Origin: Ottowia thiooxydans DSM 14619 | GTDB lineage: Bacteria > Pseudomonadota > Gammaproteobacteria > Burkholderiales > Burkholderiaceae_C | DNA: 64,000 nt | Assembly (NCBI RefSeq): GCF_000422885.1 | Contig: NZ_AUGX01000001.1 | Location: 683,238 to 747,237 of the forward strand | Reading direction: 5' to 3' | Shown here: positions 26,641 through 36,292 of the stretch, piece after piece | Position numbering within the stretch: position 1 is the stretch's first letter | Layout of the letters: every line of letters begins with the position of its first letter | Position numbers and translations under genes: made by a program | The notes under the pieces: generated by a model | What the model was told of the DNA's origin: nothing | Seen by the model: only the letters and a program-made list of their open reading frames with translations | Database searches by the model: none

Positions 26641-27390
26641 TCAAGTTTCAGGGTCTTGGAATCCCCCGGACCTCAAAGTTACAACCAGGGTATCCCGGTG
26701 GCCATGGCCTGCTTCTGCGATGGGTTGAATCGGGGTTGATTCATGAATCATGCGCTTATCGTCCAGCAGCAGCACAGACCAAGGTTCTCTGAGCGTAAAA
26801 CGCTGGCCGCGGGGGCCGGTGAGTTCGAACACGCGCGTTTCCCCGCCCTTGATCCCTTCCCGGGCCAGCAGAAAGACAGCCACCAGATCCACGCCATCGC
26901 GGTGTGCGCCTTCCGGAGTAGGCCGCCCAATGCCGCCGTGGGTGTCTATTCGGAACTGGTGCGCCTCCATGAACCAGGGCTGCTCACCGCGTAGAGCAGA
27001 GGCGACATTCACCAACCACCTCAAGAGCGAGAGCCATTCGGGCCGAATCATGGTCTCATCCAACACCGGCTCGAACCAGCGCTCCATGCCGCCGTGCAGT
27101 GCGTTGTACTCTACCGGCTGCCAATGTGCGCGGTGTGGGATGGCTTGGGCTTCACCGTCTTGGGTAACGAATGATGCGTGGCGCCGGGACCGGTACCTGC
27201 CGCCATCTTTGAGATAGCGATCAGGCGCCAGATGATTCCAATCCTGCGCGATGACTTCAAGCTTTTCTGCGCTGACCCCTGCCAGCGCGCGCACGGCTGC
27301 GGCGTCGAGTACAGCGAAACCTTCGTTGCGCAACGCAGCATTGAGTTGATCCGGGGCGGTTAACGGGGGCGGAAATGGAGTGTGTGACAT
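26641..27390 (-). CDS. 2-oxoglutarate/Fe(II) dioxygenase family protein
   Basis: About 249 residues, with the PF10014-like double-stranded beta-helix. Iron ligands are seen in EGAHRDGVDLVAVFLL (His-x-Asp) and in DDKRMIHEST (distal His), with an Arg near the C-terminus (HRDTLVVTLR) for 2-oxoglutarate. Members of this group hydroxylate free amino acids or related metabolites. The substrate cannot be told here. The start at 27390 gives the natural N-terminus SHTPFPPPL. Confidence 0.8.
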   Translation of the reverse strand: MSHTPFPPPLTAPDQLNAALRNEGFAVLDAAAVRALAGVSAEKLEVIAQDWNHLAPDRYLKDGGRYRSRRHASFVTQDGEAQAIPHRAHWQPVEYNALHGGMERWFEPVLDETMIRPEWLSLLRWLVNVASALRGEQPWFMEAHQFRIDTHGGIGRPTPEGAHRDGVDLVAVFLLAREGIKGGETRVFELTGPRGQRFTLREPWSVLLLDDKRMIHESTPIQPIAEAGHGHRDTLVVTLRSGGFQDPET

Positions 27391-27478
27391 GGTGCACGGC
27401 AGAAAAACGAGAGCATAAGACAGCGGCAGTAGCCCAGTCACGACAAGGTGAATTTACTCGCTAGAACTTTGAGCAGGA

Positions 27479-29155
27479 TCATCTCGCCAAGCATCCGCGG
27501 CCAATCACTTGAGCCTGGATCTCGGCAGCACCTTCAAAGATGTTCAGAATGCGTGCATCGCACAGCACCCTGCTGATCTCAAACTCCAGTGCATAACCAT
27601 TGCCGCCGTGAATCTGCAGGCTGGCATCAGCGTTGCACCAGGCCACGCGTGCCGCAAGGAGTTTGGCCATGCCGGCCTCCACATCGCACCGCAACCCTTT
27701 GTCTTTCTCACCAGCAGCGAAATAGGTGAGTTCACGCGCCAGCACCGTTTCTGCCAACATCGTCGCCAGCTTGTCCGCGACGCGCGGAAACGTCAGGATG
27801 GCAGCACCAAACTGGCGGCGATCGCGGGCGTAGCGCAGCCCCAGTTGATAGGCCTTCCACGCCACGCCTACTGCACGAGCGGCTGTCTGCACACGCGCGC
27901 CTTCAAAGGTCTGCATCAGTTGCTTGAAGCCCTGCCCCTGAACGCCTCCGAGGAGGCCATCTTCCGAAACCGCAAAATCATTGAAAGCGATCTCGTATTC
28001 CTTCATGCCCCGGTAGCCAAGAACAGGGATCTCCCCGCCGCTCATGCCTTGCGCCGGAAAAGGATCTTGCGGTGTACCCCGCGGCTTGGCGGCCAGGAAC
28101 ATGCTTAGACCCGCATAGCCTTTGGTGTCCACATCACTGCGGGCGAGCACGGTCATCAGATCGCTGCGCGAGGCATGTGTGATCCAGGTCTTATTGCCTT
28201 CCAACCGCCAGGAGCCATCCAGCGCCCGCACGGCGCGGGTGCGTAGCGAGCCCAGATCGGACCCGGTGTCTGGCTCAGTGAACACTGCCGTGGGCAACAC
28301 AGCACCTGAAGCGATCTGAGGAAGCCAGCGCGCCTTTTGCTCCGGGGTGCCCGCCAGTGCAATCAGCTCACCGGCAATCTCTGAGCGCGTGCCCAGCGAG
28401 CCAGCAGCAATCCAGGCCCGGCTGAGCTCTTCCGTTACGACGCACATGGCCAGCTTGCCCATACCTAAGCCGCCGTACTCCGCGCCTATGCAAACCCCAA
28501 ACACGCCCAGCTCCGCCATCGCCTCGACGATCTCATCCGGAATGAGTTCGTCGGCCAGATGCCAACGCTGGGCATGGGGCTCTACACGTTCGACGGCAAA
28601 CCGCCTGAACTGTTCCCGCACCATGTTGAGATCAGAGTCCGGCAGATCTTCCGACACCTCTTCACCTGCTATGACAGCGGCCATCAGCGCCGCACGGCTC
28701 TCAGGCGTATTCCCTTTGCAAAGCAGTCGTGCCACCGCATCATTCGAGCGAAGCGCCTGCGCCGCCGGTTCAAGCGCCAGCTCATGGGGACGAAATATTT
28801 CATGCGCTCCCATCAGGATGCCACCGGAGAGCTGTTCCAGATACTCGCCCACCCCCACGCGAAGCACGAGTTGGTTGATGTGGGAAAGGCTGTTCGCTTG
28901 CGCCAGCCGATGCGCCCAGTTCATGGCGCTTGTGATAGCGGCTACCGTGGTAGCAATCCAGGCCAAGCCGTGCAAGGCACGTTGATGCTTGTGAGCAAGC
29001 TGGGGATCGATAGCGCCATCAATGCACAGCAGCTGGCGCGCTGCTTCCAAGGCCTGCTGGCCATAGGTTTCTGCTGCAGCGGCTACCTCTTGCAATTGTT
29101 CGCTTGAGAGAGCAGCTTCTGCAGATGCGGACGAAATACCTGTTTGAGTATCCAT
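27479..29155 (-). CDS. mcd: Methylsuccinyl-CoA dehydrogenase-type acyl-CoA dehydrogenase
   Basis: This 558-residue flavoprotein is much longer than a usual 380-residue acyl-CoA dehydrogenase because of an N-terminal extension of about 170 residues. That extension, with [13 protein letters not shown] and [13 protein letters not shown], is a hallmark of (2S)-methylsuccinyl-CoA dehydrogenase of the ethylmalonyl-CoA pathway. The core has [45 protein letters not shown] and the ending [17 protein letters not shown], all close to Mcd as I recall it. The product would be 2-methylfumaryl-CoA (mesaconyl-C1-CoA). The gene directly downstream of an mct homologue (6 bases apart) supports this. No ccr, ecm or mcl is in the window, so the full pathway is not shown. 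Confidence 0.8.
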   Translation of the reverse strand: MDTQTGISSASAEAALSSEQLQEVAAAAETYGQQALEAARQLLCIDGAIDPQLAHKHQRALHGLAWIATTVAAITSAMNWAHRLAQANSLSHINQLVLRVGVGEYLEQLSGGILMGAHEIFRPHELALEPAAQALRSNDAVARLLCKGNTPESRAALMAAVIAGEEVSEDLPDSDLNMVREQFRRFAVERVEPHAQRWHLADELIPDEIVEAMAELGVFGVCIGAEYGGLGMGKLAMCVVTEELSRAWIAAGSLGTRSEIAGELIALAGTPEQKARWLPQIASGAVLPTAVFTEPDTGSDLGSLRTRAVRALDGSWRLEGNKTWITHASRSDLMTVLARSDVDTKGYAGLSMFLAAKPRGTPQDPFPAQGMSGGEIPVLGYRGMKEYEIAFNDFAVSEDGLLGGVQGQGFKQLMQTFEGARVQTAARAVGVAWKAYQLGLRYARDRRQFGAAILTFPRVADKLATMLAETVLARELTYFAAGEKDKGLRCDVEAGMAKLLAARVAWCNADASLQIHGGNGYALEFEISRVLCDARILNIFEGAAEIQAQVIGRGCLAR

Positions 29156-29161
29156 GGCGTT

Positions 29162-30385
29162 TCAAGCAAGGGGGCCGGCCACGCAACCGCTGTCATGCAG
29201 CTTGCCAATCTGTGCCGATGAAAAACCCAGGGTCTCTGCGAGAACCTGGTCCGTGTGTTCCCCCTGGCGAGGCGCGCGCCCTGGCACCCCACGGGTGCTT
29301 TGCACCAGGGTGGCCGCAGCGCCGGGGAGAGGATAAGTGGCGCCGTTGGCGTCAGCCACTTGGGAGAAGATGGGGTTCTCCGCCACCAGACGAGGCTCTT
29401 CTGAAAGCGCCTGCGCAAGCGTGCGGTACGCTCCCCAGCAAACACCGTTGGCATCAAATGCGCTGGAAAGATCGGCGGCATCACGTGATGCAACAGCCGC
29501 TTCCACCAGCGGTGTCAACACATCTCTGTATTCAAAGCGCAAGCCCTCGTCCTTCGCAAAGCTGACCCCTCGCGCGCTTTCTATCCGGCCCACCACATCG
29601 GCCAGGCCTAATGCAGCGAGCAGGCCACTCCATTGACGTGAAGTGATCGCCACGACCATGAGGCGCTGGCGGTCTGCGGTGATGAAATCACGCCCGAAAG
29701 CGCCGAAAAGCGTATTGCCCATGCGCGGCCTATCGCCTTGCGTCAACACCTCTGCGATCTGCCCTATATGCCCCAGTGAAGCTATTGCCATATCTGACAG
29801 GGGAACGCGGATTTCCTGACCCAGACCCGTGGCCTGCCGGTGCCGCTCGGCCGCCAGCAGTGCGAAGGCCGCATAAGCGCCCGTGAGCAAATCCCAGGCA
29901 GGCAGCACATGGTTCACAGGCTCACCATCTTGAGTGACAGGCCCGGTCATGTACGGAACGCCGATGGCCGCATTCACCGTGTAGTCCACTGCGGGCGATC
30001 CATCTGCCCACCCCATCACCCGAGCGGTAATGAGATCCGCACGGTACCTGGCCATACGCTCATGCGAGAGAAATCCGTCTGCCGGAAAGTTGGTAACGAA
30101 AAGACCCGCACCTTCTCCGGGGGCGCAGACCAGCTGAGTGATGAGCTCTCTGCCTTCCTCGCTGGAGAAATTGATCGCTACAGACAACTTACCTTTATTG
30201 AGCCCATCCCAGTACAAGCTATTGCCTACTGGCCCTCGTGGCCAGCGACGGGCATCTGGTCCGCCACCGACGGGATCGATGCGTATGACCTGCGCGCCCA
30301 TTTGCTGCAGATGCAACGCGCATGAGGGTGCGGCAATGAAGGAGGCGCATTCGACGACGCGAATGCCGTTGAGAATGTTGTACAT
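29162..30385 (-). CDS. mct: 2-methylfumaryl-CoA isomerase-type family III CoA-transferase
   Basis: About 407 residues of the CaiB/BaiF fold. It resembles Chloroflexus Mct, which moves CoA within mesaconate from C1 to C4 in the 3-hydroxypropionate bi-cycle. Shared segments are RIDPVGGGPDARRWP, WDGLNKGK, VDYTVNAAIGVPYMTGPV and NHVLPAWDLLTG. Asp165 sits where the catalytic Asp is expected. It is the first gene of a two-gene operon with mcd, whose product would be its substrate. The start at 30385 is chosen to match the family N-terminus; the ribosome binding site is weak. A more general CoA-transferase role cannot be excluded. Confidence 0.78.
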   Translation of the reverse strand: MYNILNGIRVVECASFIAAPSCALHLQQMGAQVIRIDPVGGGPDARRWPRGPVGNSLYWDGLNKGKLSVAINFSSEEGRELITQLVCAPGEGAGLFVTNFPADGFLSHERMARYRADLITARVMGWADGSPAVDYTVNAAIGVPYMTGPVTQDGEPVNHVLPAWDLLTGAYAAFALLAAERHRQATGLGQEIRVPLSDMAIASLGHIGQIAEVLTQGDRPRMGNTLFGAFGRDFITADRQRLMVVAITSRQWSGLLAALGLADVVGRIESARGVSFAKDEGLRFEYRDVLTPLVEAAVASRDAADLSSAFDANGVCWGAYRTLAQALSEEPRLVAENPIFSQVADANGATYPLPGAAATLVQSTRGVPGRAPRQGEHTDQVLAETLGFSSAQIGKLHDSGCVAGPLA

Positions 30386-30487
30386 GAACGAAGTATGCCG
30401 TCCCGGCTCAGAAGGGGTTTGCACGCCCTGATTGAGTCAGCTTGAATCTCATCTACGATAGCGTAAAACCTGGGATCCACCAGGAAC

Positions 30488-31687
30488 GTGAAGGCTGGAA
30501 AATTGGGCGCGTTATCACTGAGAGGTTTACGCGCCGCTATGGCGGTTCTAACGCATGGCGGCACATCTGCTGCCGCGCGAGCCCTGCACGTCTCGCAGCC
30601 GGCCACCGCGAGGGCGATTGCCCAGTTGGAACGAGAGCTGGGCGTTCTTCTCTTCGATCGCAGCCACCGAGGCATGCATCCCACGGAAGCTGGTGATGCC
30701 CTCCTCAAGCGTGCGCGAGAAACCCTGACTCATCTCGCCCGGGCAGATGCTGGCCCCTGGCGAGTACCACTTCAAGGCGGCCGATTGGCCGCGCAAGCGA
30801 CCGCTGCGCAACTGGAAGCGATTCTTCTACTCGCCAAAGCAGGCAGCCAAAGACAGGTGGCCGCCTTACTTGGGGTTTCGCAGGCCTCAGTGCAACAGGC
30901 GCTGGCTCAGATGGAGCATTTGGCCGGTGAACCGCTTTTTGATCGACTGGCTAGCGGTTTGCGTCCTACCAGCAGAGGAGCCTGGGTGGCGCGCCAAGCT
31001 GAGCTTGCCTTGGTGGAGATGCGAGCCATGACAGAAGATGCGGCGGCGCTGCTGGGAAATATGCGAGGGCAGCTCACCATCGGCACCCTGCCCTACTCCA
31101 CGGGAACTATCGTTCCTGAGGCCATCCAGAACGTGACATCGCGATGGGCCGGCTTGCAAGTATCTGTGGTGGACGGCACCTATGAATCCTTGATGATCAA
31201 GCTGCGCCAAGCGGAGATAGACATCGTCGTAGGCGCATTAAGGCCTGAAGTGCCGCGTGATCTAAACCAAACTCCTCTGTTTCAAGACCCGCTCTCTATC
31301 GTAGTGCGTGCCGGCCATCCGCTTTTGAAAAAACGTCGTTTAACGCTTTCGCAATTAAGTGCGGCGCAATGGGTACTGCCCATGCCAGGCTCCCCTGCTG
31401 GCCAAGCGCTGGCGCATATTTTTTCAGCACAATCCCTCCCAACGCCGGAAGGGGTGTACATCAACAGCCCGACGCTGGTATGCGCCATGCTGCATCAAAG
31501 TGATCGCCTCACCTTGATGCCACCCAGTCAATGGAAAAGAGAGCTACAAGCGGGTTTGCTTGACACTTTGAAAGTGCCTGCCAAGCATGCTCCTCGCTCG
31601 ATTGGCTTCACTGTTCGCGCCAGTTTCGCCCCCACTCCATTGCTCCGCGCTTTCCAGGAAGCACTCGTGCAAGCCGTCCCCGGGTGA
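30488..31687 (+). CDS. LysR-type regulator with two DNA-binding domains (2)
   Basis: This protein has 399 residues instead of about 300. It has two LysR winged helix-turn-helix units in a row: residues 9-80 (SAAARALHVSQPATARAIAQ, then GMHPTEAG) and residues 103-178 (QVAALLGVSQASVQQALAQ, then LRPTSRG). The effector domain starts near 194 with QLTIGTLPYSTGTIVPEAI. Some long LysR regulators of aromatic-acid genes have this build. It is divergent from mct-mcd and directly upstream of a Bug receptor gene, so it probably controls both. The start codon is GTG. Confidence 0.88.
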   Translation: MKAGKLGALSLRGLRAAMAVLTHGGTSAAARALHVSQPATARAIAQLERELGVLLFDRSHRGMHPTEAGDALLKRARETLTHLARADAGPWRVPLQGGRLAAQATAAQLEAILLLAKAGSQRQVAALLGVSQASVQQALAQMEHLAGEPLFDRLASGLRPTSRGAWVARQAELALVEMRAMTEDAAALLGNMRGQLTIGTLPYSTGTIVPEAIQNVTSRWAGLQVSVVDGTYESLMIKLRQAEIDIVVGALRPEVPRDLNQTPLFQDPLSIVVRAGHPLLKKRRLTLSQLSAAQWVLPMPGSPAGQALAHIFSAQSLPTPEGVYINSPTLVCAMLHQSDRLTLMPPSQWKRELQAGLLDTLKVPAKHAPRSIGFTVRASFAPTPLLRAFQEALVQAVPG

Positions 31688-31787
31688 CAAGTAAAACGCA
31701 TCGCTACCCATTGCGATGCATCGAAAGCATGGGCGGATGGGGGCACGATATACATACCGGCTATTGCCGGTGCCTCAAGGAGACATC

Positions 31788-32801
31788 ATGACCCCAAACA
31801 AGAATGTGCTGCATCACGCGGCTGAAGGTACCAGCCGCCGCCGTTTCGTGGCCAGCGCCGTCGCTTGCGCGCTGCCCACACTCGCGTTCCCAGCCCGCGC
31901 ACAAGCTTGGCCCAAAGGCCCTATCCGTGTGGTGGTGCCCCATCCTGCTGGCGGGCCAGCCGATCAGATCGCGCGCATTGCTGCCAACGGAATTGCCCAA
32001 TCCCTGGGGGCCACTCTGGTCGTGGATAACCGCCCAGGTGGCGGTGGCATGCTTGGAGCCCAAGCTGTAGCCCAGGCCAAGCCAGACGGAGAAACATTAC
32101 TCGTCAATGCCTCCGTGCATGTAACCTACCCCGCGCTTTTTAAGCAGGTGGCGTTTGACGTGATCAAGGATTTCACCCCTATCACCCAGCTCACCCGTGT
32201 TCCCATGCTGCTGGTGATCAACCCCCAACTGCCGGTGAACGATGTCAAGGGACTCATCGCCTACGCCAAGGCCAATCCTGGAAAACTCTCCTTCGGATCA
32301 TCCGGCAATGCAGGCGCAGCCCACCTGGCCGGCGAACTGTTCAAGCAATTGACTGGTGCGGATATGGTGCACGTACCCTATAGAGGGGCCGCCCCCGCCC
32401 TGACCGATCTCATTGGCGGGCAGATCCAGGTGATGTTCGATCCTGCTTCATCTTCCATGCAGCATATTCGCTCTGGAAAATTGCGCGCCTTGGCGGTGAC
32501 ATCCCCCGCCCGGATGGCCTTGGTGCCCGATCTGCCGACGATGATCGAAGCAGGTTTGCCTGGGTATGTGCTCACCAATTGGTACGGCCTCTGGGCACCC
32601 AAAGACACCCCGGCCGCCACGGTACAGCGCATCTACGCGGCTGCGGCGCAGTCACTGAAAACCTCGGAAATCCAGGCCCAGATCCGCCCGACCGGCGCGG
32701 AAGTCGTCGCCAGCACGCCTGAGGAATTTGCACGCTTTGTAGTCGCAGAGAAAGACATGTGGGCGCAAATCGTCGTCAAATCTGGGGCCAAGCTTGACTA
32801 A
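31788..32801 (+). CDS. Bug/TctC-type periplasmic substrate-binding protein (2)
   Basis: This is a 337-residue receptor with a Tat-like signal (TSRRRFVASAVACALP) and Bug motifs WPKGPIRVVVPHPAGGPADQ, LVVDNRPGGGG, AKPDGETLL and VPYRGAAPALTDLIGGQIQ. No transport subunits accompany it. AAGGAG precedes the ATG. Its place between the two-domain LysR gene and an overlapping hydrolase gene, next to mct-mcd, suggests that it binds the acid degraded by that module, perhaps a C5 dicarboxylate. The ligand is an inference. Confidence 0.9.
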   Translation: MTPNKNVLHHAAEGTSRRRFVASAVACALPTLAFPARAQAWPKGPIRVVVPHPAGGPADQIARIAANGIAQSLGATLVVDNRPGGGGMLGAQAVAQAKPDGETLLVNASVHVTYPALFKQVAFDVIKDFTPITQLTRVPMLLVINPQLPVNDVKGLIAYAKANPGKLSFGSSGNAGAAHLAGELFKQLTGADMVHVPYRGAAPALTDLIGGQIQVMFDPASSSMQHIRSGKLRALAVTSPARMALVPDLPTMIEAGLPGYVLTNWYGLWAPKDTPAATVQRIYAAAAQSLKTSEIQAQIRPTGAEVVASTPEEFARFVVAEKDMWAQIVVKSGAKLD

Positions 32802-33546
32802 CCGAAAGAGCGGCCGTTTGCTTGATGCAGATGCCAAGCCGCTGCTCTTGCTGATCCCGGGCCTGCTTTGCGATGGCGCCGTCTGGACGGAGCAGATCAA
32901 GGTACTCTCGCCGCTGGTCGATTGCGTGGTGGCCACTCATGGTATGGCTGATTCCATCGAGACTATGGCGGTGCAGGCTCTGCACCTTCTACCTCCGGGC
33001 CGCTCTTTCAGCGTAGCGGGCCACAGCATGGGAGGCCGGTGCGCTCTGGAGATCGCGCGGATAGCGCCCGAGAGGCTGCAGCGCCTTGCTCTGCTGGACA
33101 CCGGGTTTCAGGCGCGCGTGTCCGGCACTGTGGGCACAGCGGAGGCAGAGCAACGCATGAAATTGCTGGCTTTGGCCCGCAGCGAGGGCATGCGTTCGAT
33201 GGGCCGAGAGTGGGCGCGTGGCATGGTCCACCCCTCACGCTGGGATACCGAAGTTTTCGAAGAGATCCTCCAAATGATCGAGCGGTTCACGCCTGATCAG
33301 TTTGAAGCACAGATTCACGCCTTGTTGCACAGGCCTGATGCAACGCAGTTGCTACCCAAAATCACGGCCCCTACGCTTCTTTTGTGCGGCCGTGAGGATG
33401 TTTGGAGCCCGCTGGCACGGCATCAGCAAATGCAGGAACTCATGTCCGGGTCTAGGCTGGAGGTCATCGAGCATTGTGGTCACATGAGCACGATGGAGCA
33501 GCCGTGCGATGTGGCTCATGCGATGACGGATTGGTTGATTTTTTGA
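32794..33546 (+). CDS. Alpha/beta hydrolase
   Basis: This is a 250-residue enzyme with the nucleophile elbow AGHSMGGR, a late Asp in LLCGREDVWSP and the His in IEHCGHMSTME, a complete catalytic triad. An oxyanion-hole segment LLLIPGLLCDGAVW is near the N-terminus. It starts at a TTG that overlaps the end of the Bug gene by 8 bases, so the two are co-translated. Enol-lactonase, esterase or thioesterase activity is possible; the substrate is presumably linked to the neighbouring mcd-mct module. Confidence 0.85.
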   Translation: MTNRKSGRLLDADAKPLLLLIPGLLCDGAVWTEQIKVLSPLVDCVVATHGMADSIETMAVQALHLLPPGRSFSVAGHSMGGRCALEIARIAPERLQRLALLDTGFQARVSGTVGTAEAEQRMKLLALARSEGMRSMGREWARGMVHPSRWDTEVFEEILQMIERFTPDQFEAQIHALLHRPDATQLLPKITAPTLLLCGREDVWSPLARHQQMQELMSGSRLEVIEHCGHMSTMEQPCDVAHAMTDWLIF

Positions 33547-33707
33547 AGCCGGGGCGGTAGCCCCGCGCTCTACCGACTTTCACGGAGGAGCCGGTCCGAA
33601 CGACCCGTAAGGACACTACACTGTGGCACACCAAAAATGATTAAAGACGCTGCTCTTAAATGAAATAAAAAGCATTAATAGAGTGACGCCATTCACGCTC
33701 GCGCCGC

Positions 33708-35054
33708 ATGTCTACAGTCTTCAATTTCACCTTCGTTCCCTGGTTTCGCGCCGTTGCTCCTTATATTCACCTGCACAGGGGGAAGACCTTTGTGGTGGGG
33801 GTGGTAGGTGAAGCCATTGCGGCAGGCAAGCTTGCCTCTATTGCCACCGATCTGGCGCTGATCCAGAGCATGGGCGTGAAGATCGTGCTCGTGCACGGTT
33901 TCCGACCGCAAGTGAACGAACAGCTCCGTGCCAAGGGGCACGAACCGCGCTACTCGCACGGTATGCGCATCACTGATGAAGTGGCGCTGGATTCCGCGCA
34001 GGAAGCCGCTGGCCAATTGCGCTATGAAATCGAAGCGGCCTTCAGCCAAGGCCTGCCCAACACCCCCATGGCGGGTGCGACGGTGCGGGTGATCTCCGGC
34101 AATTTCATCACTGCGCGGCCCACGGGCATCATCGACGGCGTGGATTTCAAGCACAGCGGTGTGGTGCGCAAAATTGATACGGCCGGCATTACGCGCTCGC
34201 TGGATGGTGGCGCCCTGGTGCTGCTCTCCCCGTTTGGTTTTTCTCCTACCGGTGAAGCTTTCAATCTCGCCATGGAGGAAGTGGCCACGTCAGTCGCCAT
34301 TGCGCTGCAGGCCGACAAACTGATTTTCGTCACCGAAACGGCCGGCGTGCGTGTGCGCCCTACTGAACCCGAGAGCGAAGACAACCCCATAGACACTGAG
34401 CTTCCATTGGCAGACGCACAAGCGCTAATGGCCCGCCTGCCGCCACCCGAGCTACCCACTGACCCAGGCTATTACCTGCGCCATTGCGTGAGCGCCTGCC
34501 TGCATGGCGTGGAACGCAGCCACATCCTGCCCTACTCCGTGGATGGCGCGCTGCTGCTTGAAATCTACGTACACGATGGCATTGGCACCATGGTGGTGGA
34601 TGAAAAGCTTGAAAGCCTGCGCGAAGCCACCTCAGACGATGTGGCCGGCATCCTGCAACTGATTGAGCCCTTCGAGAAAGACGGCACGCTGGTCAAACGC
34701 AGCCGCACAGAAATCGAACGAGACGTTGGCAACTACAGCATCGTGGAACACGATGGCGTGCTCTTTGCCTGCGCCGCGCTGTACCCATATCCTGAGGCCA
34801 AGACCGGCGAAATGGCGGCACTGACGGTGTCACCGCAATCGCAAGGCCAGGGAGATGGCGAGAAGATCCTGCGCCGTGTGGAGCATCGCGCGCGCGCCAT
34901 GGGATTAAGCAGTATTTTTGTGCTCACCACGCGCACCATGCATTGGTTCATCAAGCGGGGCTTTCAGCCTGTAGACCCAGATTGGTTGCCGGAAGCCCGC
35001 AAGCGCAAATACAACTGGGACCGCAAGAGCCAGGTGTTGGTGAAGAAGCTGTAA
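33708..35054 (+). CDS. argA: N-acetylglutamate synthase ArgA
   Basis: First step of arginine synthesis: acetyl-CoA plus glutamate gives N-acetylglutamate. The 448 residues combine an amino-acid-kinase-like domain (about 25-290; VLVHGFRPQVNEQL and the arginine-sensing part) with a GNAT acetyltransferase domain (about 300-440; ALTVSPQSQGQGDGEKILRR). This is the classical proteobacterial ArgA. It is a single gene; no strong ribosome binding site precedes the ATG at 33708. Confidence 0.93.
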   Translation: MSTVFNFTFVPWFRAVAPYIHLHRGKTFVVGVVGEAIAAGKLASIATDLALIQSMGVKIVLVHGFRPQVNEQLRAKGHEPRYSHGMRITDEVALDSAQEAAGQLRYEIEAAFSQGLPNTPMAGATVRVISGNFITARPTGIIDGVDFKHSGVVRKIDTAGITRSLDGGALVLLSPFGFSPTGEAFNLAMEEVATSVAIALQADKLIFVTETAGVRVRPTEPESEDNPIDTELPLADAQALMARLPPPELPTDPGYYLRHCVSACLHGVERSHILPYSVDGALLLEIYVHDGIGTMVVDEKLESLREATSDDVAGILQLIEPFEKDGTLVKRSRTEIERDVGNYSIVEHDGVLFACAALYPYPEAKTGEMAALTVSPQSQGQGDGEKILRRVEHRARAMGLSSIFVLTTRTMHWFIKRGFQPVDPDWLPEARKRKYNWDRKSQVLVKKL

Positions 35055-35374
35055 GGCCGTGTTCTAAGGCGCTCCGCTGTGCGCGACTATTCACGCACAG
35101 CCAAAAAAATCGTATCCCTGTTCATCGCCAAAAAACGCGCAGGCCACACTGGACGGACGCTTAAAGCTCGAGGCTATGTCTAGCCCGGGTGCCTTGAACC
35201 ATTCCTTGGTGCGGAGATCGTTCACGCACGATCATTCCGCGCCGTGTTCACACAGTGACCAGCCAAGCCAAGCAAACTTGCAAGTTCTGCGACATCTCTT
35301 AGGATGGATGGCATCCACTTCGTGGTTCAACATGGGCCCCCGCGGTGGAGACTGCCAACCACGGAACACTAAAA
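35055..35374. other. Intergenic region, no gene recognised
   Basis: About 320 bases between argA and the DUF169 gene, both on the plus strand. I see no gene, strong terminator or clear repeat. Confidence 0.4.
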
Positions 35375-36157
35375 ATGAACAACACCACCTACGATTGGAA
35401 GCATCTCGGAGAAGAGCTCAACCGGTTTCTGCGGCTTAAGACCACGGTCACCGGCATCAAGATGTTTGAAGAGGTAGAGGAGATGGAGAAGGTGCCGGGA
35501 ATCCGTCGCCCAAAGAGTGTCCATACGACCGACCAGATAGTGAGCATGGGCTCGCGACTGGGCTGGACTGTTGGCATTACCGCGGAAGATCTGGTGGGCC
35601 AGCAATGTCGCGCCGTGATCGGTTTGGCGCCCCAGGATGAGGAGTGGCTAAGTGGAAAACCCTATGTAGGCGTGTGGCACGCCACGCTCGAAGATGCGCA
35701 TGGGCGGCAGGCCGCGTTGAACGTGGTTCCCAGCGGTAAATACAAAGCCATGGCGGTGTCTCCACTGACCTCCGCACGGCTTGATCCTCCAGATGTGTGC
35801 CTTATCTACGCCAACCCAGCCCAGATGATCATTTTGATCAATGGATTGCAGTGGAAAGAATATCGGCCCTTCAACTGGAGCGTAGTGGGTGAAACCGCCT
35901 GCGCAGATTCCTGGGGGCGCGCATTGGCCACTGGCGAGCCGAGCCTTTCCCTGCCTTGCTTTGCAGAACGGCGCTATGGCGGTGTACCCGACGATGAGAT
36001 GTTGATGGCTTTGCCGCCCAAATATCTTCCCAAAGCAATCGAGGGAATGAACGCACTGGCCAAGAATGGATTGCGCTATCCGATTGCTCCTTACGGGGTC
36101 CAGATGGACGTAAGGGCTGGGATGGCCGCAAGCTATCCAACGAAATCCAGCTCTTAG
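35375..36157 (+). CDS. DUF169 family protein
   Basis: A 260-residue protein with the order typical of DUF169: LKTTVTGIKMFEE near the start, GQQCRAVIGL, a central beta region and a Cys-rich stretch with ETACADSWG and LSLPCFAERRYGG. Conserved Cys residues suggest metal or cofactor binding, but the family has no established function. The ATG at 35375 is used; a GTG 30 bases earlier is possible. No partner genes are obvious, as dsbB is on the other strand. Confidence 0.82.
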   Translation: MNNTTYDWKHLGEELNRFLRLKTTVTGIKMFEEVEEMEKVPGIRRPKSVHTTDQIVSMGSRLGWTVGITAEDLVGQQCRAVIGLAPQDEEWLSGKPYVGVWHATLEDAHGRQAALNVVPSGKYKAMAVSPLTSARLDPPDVCLIYANPAQMIILINGLQWKEYRPFNWSVVGETACADSWGRALATGEPSLSLPCFAERRYGGVPDDEMLMALPPKYLPKAIEGMNALAKNGLRYPIAPYGVQMDVRAGMAASYPTKSSS

Positions 36158-36292
36158 TGACAGCAGCGGCGGCAAGAGCAGGCTCTAAAGCCCAGAGAGG
36201 GAAGACACCAAGGCCAGGCAACCGCATGCCAGGCAGGAGGTGCGGGATTTGTGTGGCGCCGAGGTCAGGCGCCTTATCAATTCACTCAGTTT

